39,089 bases of DNA from Thermoleophilia bacterium (GTDB lineage Bacteria > Actinomycetota > Thermoleophilia > Gaiellales > JAICJC01), in the NCBI GenBank assembly GCA_025928655.1, contig JAICJC010000020.1:1-39089 (forward strand), in the 5' to 3' direction. This document shows positions 31,518-38,525 of this stretch, in pieces (positions within the stretch are counted from its first letter, which is position 1; the number at the start of each line of letters is the position of its first letter). The position numbers and the translations under genes are program-made. The notes below the pieces were generated by a model. That model saw only the letters and a list, made by a program, of their open reading frames with translations. It had not been told where the DNA came from and searched no databases.

Positions 31518-31949
31518 TCATACGGGGATGACGTCTGCGGTGACGTGCAGCGCCACCGTGCCGGAGATCGCCTGGCACACGGGGCAGTGGCGGCCGGCAT
31601 CGTCGACGAGCTTGCGCACGTCGTCCTCACGCGCCGGCGTCGCGATCACGGCGTGCAGCGTCGCGTCGGAGAGGTGATGGTGGGCGTCGTCGTCCCACGC
31701 GAGCTTGGCCGAGACGGTCGTCTCGATCTCGGCCAGGTCGACTCCGCGCGCGCGGGCCATCCCGGTCAGGGTGGACGTGAAGCAGTTCGCGAGCGCCGCC
31801 GAGAAGAGCTCCTCCGGGTTCGACTCGCCGCCCGGCCCGCCCAGCTCGGACTGGGTGGCGGTCGCCACCGAGAGCGCGCCCGAGCCGCCCTCGATGCGGC
31901 CGCGCAGTCCCTCCCACCGAAGTGTCGCGGTGGCGCTGAGCGATTCCAT
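31518..31949 (-). CDS. OsmC/Ohr-family protein
   Basis: 143-aa peroxide-reductase fold protein. The first Cys lies in ALANCFTSTL and the second in HCPVCQAISGT, the two catalytic positions; the GESNPEELFSAALANC segment is the family hallmark. It uses thiols to reduce organic hydroperoxides in most characterised members. The ATG at 31949 is 6 bases after TAAACT on the minus strand, so transcription may be leaderless. It is divergent from the GntR gene, with a 65-base shared gap. Confidence 0.93.
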   Translation of the reverse strand: MESLSATATLRWEGLRGRIEGGSGALSVATATQSELGGPGGESNPEELFSAALANCFTSTLTGMARARGVDLAEIETTVSAKLAWDDDAHHHLSDATLHAVIATPAREDDVRKLVDDAGRHCPVCQAISGTVALHVTADVIPV

Positions 31950-31955
31950 CGCCCG

Positions 31956-31961
31956 AGTTTA
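31956..31961 (-). promoter_or_regulatory. Candidate leaderless -10 box of osmC-like gene
   Basis: TAAACT on the minus strand, 6 bases from the ATG. On the plus strand TAGGTT at 31970-31975 could be the -10 of the GntR gene, whose GTG is 40 bases downstream. Confidence 0.45.
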
Positions 31962-32014
31962 GCCCGTGGTAGGTTTGCCGCATCGAGCCCCAGGAGCACA
32001 CCGACCATGCGAGC

Positions 32015-32722
32015 GTGTTCTCGGCCGTCGATCGGGACGCGCGGCTGTCGGACAAGGTGACCGAGGCGATCCTGCAGACGATCGTGTCGAACCGGCTCAA
32101 GCCGGGCGACGCGCTCCCGCCGGAGCGTGAGCTCGGGAAGCAGTTCGGCGTGTCGCGCACCGTCATCCGGGAGGCGATCCGGGCGCTGCACGCGAAGGGG
32201 CTGCTCGAGGTCAGGAGCGGCAGCGGGGTGCGGATCGTCGCCGTCGACGCGAAGACCGTGCGCGAGTCGATGCGCCACTTCGTCAAGGGCAGCATGCTCG
32301 AGTACGCGAAGGTGGACGAGGTGCGGCGGGTGCTCGAGGTGGCGGCGGCCGGGATCGCCGCCCAGCGGGCGACGCCCGAGGACCTCGAGCGGATCGACGC
32401 CACGCTCGCGCAGATGGGCGACAGCGTCGACGACCTGCCCACGAGCATCGAGGTCGACCTCGCCTTCCACCGCGCCATCGCAGCGGCCACGCACAACGAG
32501 CTCTTCAACGTCCTCCACGACTCGATCGGCGAGATGCTGGTCGAGGTGCGGCGGCGCAACCTCTCGCTCGGCCCCGACGAGCGCCGGCGCGTGATCGACA
32601 TGCACCGCGCCATCCGCGACCGGGTCGCCGAGCACGACCCGGCGGCCGCCCAGCAGGCGATGCACGACCACCTGGACCACGTCCAGGCGACGTATGGCCG
32701 GCAGGCGCCCGAGCTGGCCTAG
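32015..32722 (+). CDS. GntR transcriptional regulator, FadR subfamily (FCD domain)
   Basis: 235 aa. The winged-helix DNA-binding domain is at about residues 10-75 (LSDKVTEAILQTIVSNRLKPG, LPPERELGKQFGVSRTVIREAI, then the wing RSGSGVRIV). The C-terminal FCD domain is helical with the usual metal ligands: Asp and His in VDLAFHRAI, His in DMHRAI and His in AMHDHL. FadR-type repressors bind short palindromes such as those at 25619, 31478 and 35439, which makes this the candidate regulator of that regulon (inference). GTG 32015 is the first in-frame start; an AGGAG lies 18 bases upstream, rather far. The ligand is probably a small organic acid of the pathway. Confidence 0.93.
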   Translation: MFSAVDRDARLSDKVTEAILQTIVSNRLKPGDALPPERELGKQFGVSRTVIREAIRALHAKGLLEVRSGSGVRIVAVDAKTVRESMRHFVKGSMLEYAKVDEVRRVLEVAAAGIAAQRATPEDLERIDATLAQMGDSVDDLPTSIEVDLAFHRAIAAATHNELFNVLHDSIGEMLVEVRRRNLSLGPDERRRVIDMHRAIRDRVAEHDPAAAQQAMHDHLDHVQATYGRQAPELA

Positions 32723-32739
32723 CGCTGATCGCTCGCGGC

Positions 32740-33447
32740 ATGAGTCGATCCGTGGTCGAACGTCTGGCGCTGGATGCAGGGATCGGCATGGGCGCGCGGG
32801 CGGACGAGAAGGGCGGACTCCGCAAGCTTGGCGAGAAGGCCGATCTGGAGCCGGTCGTCGTCGACGTGCTGCGAGCAACTCTTCCTGACTGGCACGTTGA
32901 GAAAACGCGGAAGACGAGAATCCCGCGCTGGAGTCGCGCGGGCACCGTCGACGTCCGCGTGCGGCAGGAATTGGGGTCAAGCGCCCTCCTGCTTGCAGGC
33001 GAGCTCAAGTGGTGCGGAGCGGGCCAGATGTATGAAGCCATCTGGGACCTGTTCAAGATGGCTCTGCTTGCACTGCGCGAGGATGCCGGGACGACCTTTC
33101 TCCTGACCGGTGCACCGAGCTCGAAGTGGCAGGCGGACCCATGCCGCGACCTTTTTGAGGACCGGATTCACGAGCCGCTGGAGCTGTTCGACCGTCGCTT
33201 TCCGACCGGCAAGGGCCGCCTGATGTGGGACGACCTGCTCGAAGGCGGCTATGACCGCTACCCTGACGCGGTACCTGCCCGCATTCGCACAGCGGTGATC
33301 GCGGACGAGCCGATCGAGCATCCCGCGGGTGACTGGGCCATCCGCGCGGTTGAGGTCACGCCCCTCGAAGGCTTCATCCCGATTCGAGCTGGCTGGCCGA
33401 ACGGCGAGAGGCCCGCGGATGCGACCCGCCCACTCGCGAAGCCGTGA
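32740..33447 (+). CDS. Orphan protein with PD-(D/E)xK nuclease-like signature
   Basis: 235 aa, not recognised as a known family. In the middle a beta-hairpin-like pattern carries Asp71 (GTVDVRVR) and, 16 residues later, Glu88-x-Lys90 (LLAGELKWCG), the spacing of the PD-(D/E)xK nuclease core. It then continues as an amphipathic helix (YEAIWDLFKMALLAL) and another strand (TTFLLTGAPSS). No signal peptide or membrane span. Third codon positions are less G/C-biased than in the neighbours, suggesting horizontal acquisition. It begins 17 bases after the GntR stop. The nuclease idea rests on the short motif only. Confidence 0.55.
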   Translation: MSRSVVERLALDAGIGMGARADEKGGLRKLGEKADLEPVVVDVLRATLPDWHVEKTRKTRIPRWSRAGTVDVRVRQELGSSALLLAGELKWCGAGQMYEAIWDLFKMALLALREDAGTTFLLTGAPSSKWQADPCRDLFEDRIHEPLELFDRRFPTGKGRLMWDDLLEGGYDRYPDAVPARIRTAVIADEPIEHPAGDWAIRAVEVTPLEGFIPIRAGWPNGERPADATRPLAKP

Positions 33448-33498
33448 CCAACGCCTGGGCGAGCGCCGGATGGACACGCCCGATCCGCTCGGAGATGA

Positions 33499-33740
33499 TC
33501 CCACTGGGAATGGATCGATTCGAGCTGGGGGTACCGCCAGACGTTCACGGCCCCGCACCTGTTCAAGGGCAGGGCCGCTCCCGAGGCTGGCGACGGATGG
33601 CCCGCGGCCGCATCCGCTGGTACGACGACGGGGTGGTGCGCGACTGGCCGGGGAAGTGGCGCATCAGCTTCCGCGAGGGCCTCACCGCGTCCGTCACCGC
33701 GGAGCACGACGCGGACGGGGACCCCACCGGGCATCCTAGT
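33499..33740 (+). pseudogene. Frameshifted coding remnant of unknown family
   Basis: Two coding-like pieces lie in different frames. Frame 1 (33499-33600) reads SHWEWIDSSWGYRQTFTAPH and then LFKGRAAPEAGDGW, mostly with G/C at third positions; there is an in-frame stop just upstream at 33496. From about 33600 the signal moves to frame 3 (RIRWYDDGVVRDWPGKWR, then ISFREGLTASV), again with strong third-position G/C. No start codon fits the first piece. The ORF-track protein 33444-33782 joins a non-coding-looking front to the second piece. This looks like the end of a gene broken by deletion and a frameshift; the family is unknown. Confidence 0.45.
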
Positions 33741-35376
33741 CCCCGCGGCCCAGCGCCAGCTCCGGCTCCTCGTGCGTCATGACCTCGAGCAGGGCCGTCC
33801 GGCCTGACTCCACGGCCTTCGCGCAGCGACCGATCGCGGCCCGCAGCTCGGCCGCCTCGGCGACCCGCTCCGTGTAGGCGCCGAGGGCCGCCCCGACCGC
33901 CGCGTAGTCGCCGCTCATGCGGTGGGCGTCGTAGCGCTCGACGGCCCGCGGCATGTACTCGCCGTACCCGCCCATGAGCCCGTTGTTCATGACGATCGTC
34001 AGGATCGGGATGCCGCAGCGGACGGCCGTCTCGACGTCCATCCCGACCATTCCGAAGGCGGCGTCGCCCATGATGTTCACCGCCAGGCGGTCGGGCCGGG
34101 CGAGCCGCGCGCCCATCGTCAGGCCAAGGCCGGTGCCGAGCTGGGTGGACTTGCCCCAGCCGAGATAGCCACGTGGCACGAGCGTCTCGTAGAAGGGCAC
34201 GATCTGGTCGCGGGGATGACCCGCATCGTGGGTGACGACCGTGCGCGAACGGTCGACCGCGGCCATCAGATCCCACACGACCCGGTAGGGGCTGATCGGG
34301 CCCGCGTCCGACGTTAGGCGCGGCATCCACCGGTCGAGGAACCCCGAGCGCACCCGGGCGACCTCGGGCGCCGGGTCGCGCGCCGGTGCCGCCTCGGCGC
34401 CGAGCCGGTCGAGCATCTGGCGCAGGACGACCCGGGCGTCGCCGACACAGCCGAAGGCGACGTCGTACCCGGTACCGAGGTCGCGCGGATCGGCCACGAT
34501 CTGCCCCAGGGTGGCCGACTCCGGCAGCGGCGTGATGTAGAGCGAGCGGGTAAAGCTCGTGCCCACCCCGAGCACGACGTCGGCCTCGCCGAGGAAGCGG
34601 TCGACCGTCTCGGGGCGGGTGCGGGCGGCGGTGCCGAGCGCGAGCGGATGATCCTCGGGGAACGCGCTCTTGCCGTTCAGCGTCGTCGCGACCGGCGTGC
34701 CGGTGCGCTCGGCCAGGGCGACGAGCTCGTCGGTCGCTCCGGCGTAGAGGACGCCCTGCCCGGCCAGGATCACGGGCCGGGACGCCCCCGCCAGCATGCG
34801 CAGCGTCTCGGTCACGTCCTGCGGGTCGGCGGCCGAGAGCCGTCGCGGCCCGGAGGCGACATCCCACCCGGCCTCGCCGGCGGGCCCGCACATGACGTCG
34901 TGTGCGACCGCGACCAGGACCGGGCCCTCGCGGACGCAGCGCAGCCGGTGGAGCGCCCGCCGGAACACCTCTGGCGCGCGGGCGGCGTCGTTCACCGTCG
35001 CGGCGAAGCGGGTGACCGGCGCATATGCCGTCTCGGCGCGGAGGTTGGGCGGCTCCTGGGCCCCCCGGTCGTGCTCACCCGGGATGAGCAGCACCGGGCT
35101 GCGGTCGCTGTGTGCCTGGGCGACGGCCGCGAAGGCGGCCTCGACCCCGGGGCCGTACTGCGTGACGCAGGGTGCGATCCGCTCGCCGTTCGTCGCCCGG
35201 GCGAAGCCGTCGGCGATGTTGACCGCGACCCGCTCGGTGCGCGTGACGATCGGGCGGATCCCCAGCGCGGAGGCGGAGTCCAGCAGCCGGTTCTCGGGGA
35301 ATCCGGCCACGAACTCCGCCCCCTCACGCTGGAGGAGCTGCGCGATCCGGTCGGCGACGAGCGTTCCAGGTTCCAA
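33736..35376 (-). CDS. Thiamine diphosphate-dependent enzyme (ALS/benzoylformate decarboxylase-like)
   Basis: 546 aa of the three-domain ThDP family. The PYR domain has the activating Glu in TRTERVAVNIADGFARA; a central domain has PVILAGQGVLYAGA; the PP domain has the ThDP-Mg motif GDAAFGMVGMDVETAVRCGI followed by IVMNNG, where GDG is GDA. It is in the broad acetolactate-synthase/oxalyl-CoA-decarboxylase/sulfoacetaldehyde-acetyltransferase group; the substrate is not readable. TTG 35376 is chosen because GAGGTG lies 5 bases ahead; the ORF-track GTG 35427 lacks a ribosome site and almost touches operator C. The gene lies downstream of the STAND gene but has its own promoter region. Confidence 0.88.
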   Translation of the reverse strand: MEPGTLVADRIAQLLQREGAEFVAGFPENRLLDSASALGIRPIVTRTERVAVNIADGFARATNGERIAPCVTQYGPGVEAAFAAVAQAHSDRSPVLLIPGEHDRGAQEPPNLRAETAYAPVTRFAATVNDAARAPEVFRRALHRLRCVREGPVLVAVAHDVMCGPAGEAGWDVASGPRRLSAADPQDVTETLRMLAGASRPVILAGQGVLYAGATDELVALAERTGTPVATTLNGKSAFPEDHPLALGTAARTRPETVDRFLGEADVVLGVGTSFTRSLYITPLPESATLGQIVADPRDLGTGYDVAFGCVGDARVVLRQMLDRLGAEAAPARDPAPEVARVRSGFLDRWMPRLTSDAGPISPYRVVWDLMAAVDRSRTVVTHDAGHPRDQIVPFYETLVPRGYLGWGKSTQLGTGLGLTMGARLARPDRLAVNIMGDAAFGMVGMDVETAVRCGIPILTIVMNNGLMGGYGEYMPRAVERYDAHRMSGDYAAVGAALGAYTERVAEAAELRAAIGRCAKAVESGRTALLEVMTHEEPELALGRGD

Positions 35377-35438
35377 GCGATCACCTCGGGGTCGCACAGG
35401 CCGGGCCCGCGGACGAGGCGGAGCCACGACCGGTATAC

Positions 35439-35454
35439 CGTATCATGGCATACG
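35439..35454. promoter_or_regulatory. Operator site C: CGTATGCCATGATACG (minus strand)
   Basis: On the minus strand CGTATGCCATGATACG keeps the GTATGCCAT core of site B and the ATAC arm of site A. It lies about 60 bases upstream of the ThDP-enzyme start and overlaps TACGGT, a possible -10. A further palindrome CGGTATACCG (35431-35440) abuts it. Confidence 0.65.
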
Positions 35455-35456
35455 GA

Positions 35457-37763
35457 TCACGGCCGTCTGCGCCGGAGAAACCGGCGCGGCGACGGCTCGG
35501 CGAGATCGGCGAGCACGCGAGAGACGATGGTGGGGCGCGGCGGGTCCGTGAACACCCGCGGCCGCTCCTCGATCTCGTCCTCCTCTGGCGGGTGCGAGAA
35601 CGCAAACACGTCGGTGCTGAACACGAGGAGCGCCGTGCGCTGGTCCGGGAAGACGCCTGCCAGCGATCGCGCGACACGCCGAAGCGCCATGGCCTCGTCC
35701 CGTGCCACCTTGCCGGCGAGAACGCGGGCGTCCACCGCGAACAGCTCCCCCACGAGACCGCTCAGCGCAGCCGGAACGCCGAATCGCTCCAACGCGGCCG
35801 GGTCGTATTGCCGCAGGATGTCGATCAACGCCGTCCACGACTCGAGCGCCGCGACGCCGGACGGCGACGCGAGGTTCAGGCCGCTGGTCGGGACGAGCTC
35901 GATCCAGAGGCGTGCGACGTCCGGGGCAGGGGGCGCCGCCTGCACGAGAGCGGCAAGGCCGTACCACTCCTGCAGCAGCACGAGCCCAGCCGGGTCGAGG
36001 TCGGCAGGAAGGATCCGCTCGAGGAGCCGCCCGGCGAGTGCATCGAGCTCGGCCACCGCATGCCGGTCGTCGACGCGCTTGCGGTCGTGGACGGCCGCGG
36101 AGACCTGGCGCAGGATGCGGACGCGATCGGCCAGGCCGAGATCGGCGACGAGCGCGCCGGCGTGACCCAGGAGGGCGTCCCAGTCGGCGTCCCCGGCCAG
36201 GAGCGGCAGGTGGCGTTCGCCGGCGGACCCGCCGCGCACCGACAGGGCCAGAAGAGCCCCCTCGACCCCGCAGCGGCCCAGGAACCCGCATCGCCCGACC
36301 GGGTCGTGCCCGAGCTGCTCGATCACGAGATCGCGCCAGCTCGGGTGCACCCACGTCACGGCTGTCGGCGGTACGCGTCGCAGGAAGTGATCCTCCAGCC
36401 GGTCGACGAGGGCCGCAACCGGCTGGGCGAGCTCGTGCCGGTGGCGCCTGACCGCAGCGGCCAGGTCGCGCTCGGGCACCGGCCCGGGCGGCGCGTCGAG
36501 CATCGCGACGAGGATGTCGCGGTGGTCGGCGTCGAGCGCGGCGAGCGAGGCGGCCATCGCGTCAGTGGGACTGCCGATCTCGAACGCGATGCTCTCGGCG
36601 ATCTCCGCGCCGGGGGCGTCGCCCTCGAGCTCCGCCAGCCGCCCGGCGACGAGTCGCCGGATCCGCTCCGGGGTGAGATAGGGATCGCTCACGATGTTCG
36701 CGGCCTGCGCCCGGATCACCCGGCGGGGGCCGGCTCCGAGCCCGGCGGCGACCGCGTGGCGGAACAGCATCAGCGCCTTCTCGCCGTCCGTCAGGTCGGT
36801 CGCGTCCACCATGACCTCCCCCGGCCTGGGGAACCGCTGGAGGCCGTTCTCGCGATGGATGCGGCGGAGGGCGGCATGGAGGGGAGCGGGCCGGGACGTC
36901 CAGACGAGGACGTGCCGATCGTCGAGGTGCTGCAGGATCCGGTCGAGGTCGAGCGCCCACCGCTCGGCCGCGTCCGCGCGGTACTCGGTCGAGCCGAACG
37001 CATCATCGGCGATGAACATCTGCCGGCCGTCGCGGCGATACGCGCGCCAGAGCGCGTCCGGATCGGTGCACTCGCATACCTCCCACCCCTGGCAGAGCCG
37101 CACCAGCCCGAGCATCCGGGCGGCCGCGGTCTTGCCCATCTCGGGCGGCCCCGAGAGCACCGCGAAGCGGTGCCGCCCGACGACGTCGCAGCAGCGCTGG
37201 TAGGCGCCGGTCGCCACGAACGTCGGAGCCAGCGCCCGCGCGGCGCCAAGATCGAACGTCGAGTCGCGGCCCGCATCGGCCCCCACGAGGTCGTCGAGGC
37301 CGCGCACCCCGAGGACGGCCGGCACCCTGAGCCAGAGGTCGGCGCGATCGTCGATCAGGCGGCCCAGCTCGGCCCGGCCGAGCACGACGATGTCGGCCTC
37401 GCCCGGGAGATGCTCCGAGGCGAGCGAGCACAGGTCGGCGTTCCCGGTCGCATTCGTGAGCACGATCACGCTGCCGCCGGGCTCTGCCTCGATGCCGCCG
37501 CCCAGCGCTTCGGCGAGGCGGTTACGCGCATCCCAGTTCGTGGTGGCCCAGCGCGGGAACCACACCACGCAGGCGACGGTCGGCCCGGCAACGGGGCGGC
37601 GGGCCAGCGCCTGCGCGGAGTGCGCCGAGATCGTCGCCCACCGGGTGGTATCCGCCTCCCCCAGCCACGCCTCCGGAGCGACCCCGTGCGCCGCCAGGAG
37701 CTCCGTGCACACGAATTCGAACTGCAGCCAACCGAGCGCGGTCAGGTCATAGCGGGTCACCAC
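35457..37763 (-). CDS. Large STAND-type NTPase, nSTAND3-like, with divergent N-terminal domain
   Basis: 768 aa. The N-terminal ~170 residues start with YDLTALGWLQFEFVCTELLA, which resembles the opening helix of Mrr-like restriction endonucleases, but the expected catalytic D/QxK pattern is not visible. A P-loop NTPase follows: VLSGPPEMGKTAAARML (Walker A near 205-213), MFIADDAFGS (Walker B like), then HVLVWTSRPAPL (sensor). The ~350-residue C-terminal part is helical and unassigned; it may be the sensor region. Bacterial STAND proteins of this type are known in antiphage defence, so a defence role is possible. GTG 37763 is 5 bases after TACCCT, a leaderless -10; TTG 37769 is the ORF-track start. 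Confidence 0.7.
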   Translation of the reverse strand: MVTRYDLTALGWLQFEFVCTELLAAHGVAPEAWLGEADTTRWATISAHSAQALARRPVAGPTVACVVWFPRWATTNWDARNRLAEALGGGIEAEPGGSVIVLTNATGNADLCSLASEHLPGEADIVVLGRAELGRLIDDRADLWLRVPAVLGVRGLDDLVGADAGRDSTFDLGAARALAPTFVATGAYQRCCDVVGRHRFAVLSGPPEMGKTAAARMLGLVRLCQGWEVCECTDPDALWRAYRRDGRQMFIADDAFGSTEYRADAAERWALDLDRILQHLDDRHVLVWTSRPAPLHAALRRIHRENGLQRFPRPGEVMVDATDLTDGEKALMLFRHAVAAGLGAGPRRVIRAQAANIVSDPYLTPERIRRLVAGRLAELEGDAPGAEIAESIAFEIGSPTDAMAASLAALDADHRDILVAMLDAPPGPVPERDLAAAVRRHRHELAQPVAALVDRLEDHFLRRVPPTAVTWVHPSWRDLVIEQLGHDPVGRCGFLGRCGVEGALLALSVRGGSAGERHLPLLAGDADWDALLGHAGALVADLGLADRVRILRQVSAAVHDRKRVDDRHAVAELDALAGRLLERILPADLDPAGLVLLQEWYGLAALVQAAPPAPDVARLWIELVPTSGLNLASPSGVAALESWTALIDILRQYDPAALERFGVPAALSGLVGELFAVDARVLAGKVARDEAMALRRVARSLAGVFPDQRTALLVFSTDVFAFSHPPEEDEIEERPRVFTDPPRPTIVSRVLADLAEPSPRRFLRRRRP

Positions 37764-37793
37764 GACCAAGGGTACGCCCGCCGAAGTGGGAAT

Positions 37794-38525
37794 TCATGCC
37801 CCGGTGGGGCTGGCCATCCCGGTGTACGGGATGCGCTCGGGCGCCGCGTAGGTGCCGACCTTTGCGGTCGTGATGCCGGTCCGCCACAGGCCGTACGCGA
37901 GCATCGCGCCGAACCCGACGCCGTCGCAGACCGGCACGCCGACGGCGTCCTGCACCGCCCGGGCGACGTCCGCCATTCCGCCGCAGGCGAGGATGAGCGA
38001 CTCGGCGCCGCGCTCCTCGACCGCCCGCCGCGCGGCGGCCACGATCGCCGTCGTGGTGTCGGGATGGTCGGCGCCCTGGTCGGCGACCGGGATGTCGAGG
38101 GCGAGCACGCCGGCGCAGCGGCGCAGGACCCCGCGGGCGTCGATCATGTCCTCGAGCGCCGGGATGCCGCGGGGCAGGGTCGTGATCACCGCGAACCGCC
38201 CGGAGACGAGCCCCGCAGCGAGGAACGCGGCCTCGCCGATGCCGATCACCGGCGCCGCCGTCAGCTCGCGGGCGGCGTCGAGCCCGGGGTCGCCGAAGCA
38301 CGAGATCAGGTAGCCGTCGAGGCCTGCGTGGGCCTGCACCATCGCCGCCACCTCGCCCACGGCGACGGCGGTGTCGGCCGCGCTCTCGATCGAGCTCGGC
38401 CCCCGGGCGGCGGTGACGGCCACGACCTCGCACCCCGCCGGCAGGGCGGCGTGGGCGACGCCGGCCATCGCGTCGGTGTGGCGGTGGTCGGTGTTCGGGT
38501 TGAGGAGGCCGAGGCGGAAGCTCAC
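37794..38525 (-). CDS. Asp/Glu/hydantoin racemase-family protein
   Basis: 243 aa of the two-cysteine racemase fold. LGLLNPNTD opens the protein; the first catalytic Cys is in LISCFGDPGLDAAREL and the second in LILACGGMADVA. The pattern is that of the hydantoin/allantoin racemase branch rather than the glutamate racemase of cell-wall synthesis. GTG 38525 overlaps the hydantoinase stop as GTGA, so the pair is probably co-translated. That supports racemisation of a hydantoin-type compound or allantoin before stereospecific ring opening. Confidence 0.88.
   Translation of the reverse strand: MSFRLGLLNPNTDHRHTDAMAGVAHAALPAGCEVVAVTAARGPSSIESAADTAVAVGEVAAMVQAHAGLDGYLISCFGDPGLDAARELTAAPVIGIGEAAFLAAGLVSGRFAVITTLPRGIPALEDMIDARGVLRRCAGVLALDIPVADQGADHPDTTTAIVAAARRAVEERGAESLILACGGMADVARAVQDAVGVPVCDGVGFGAMLAYGLWRTGITTAKVGTYAAPERIPYTGMASPTGA

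Noticed and set aside
33716-33745. Hairpin CGGGGAC-N16-GTCCCCG at the ThDP gene end
   Set aside because: The arms look like split copies of the GGGGAC palindrome, but the 16-base loop and partial location in coding sequence make this too weak to list as a repeat or terminator.
33444-33782. 112-aa ORF overlapping the orphan stop as GTGA
   Set aside because: The first half lacks third-position bias and codon signal in that frame, while another frame carries it; it is better explained as a frameshifted remnant.
32740-37763. Orphan nuclease-like gene and STAND gene as one defence operon
   Set aside because: They are on opposite strands with a metabolic ThDP gene between them; no direct evidence links them.
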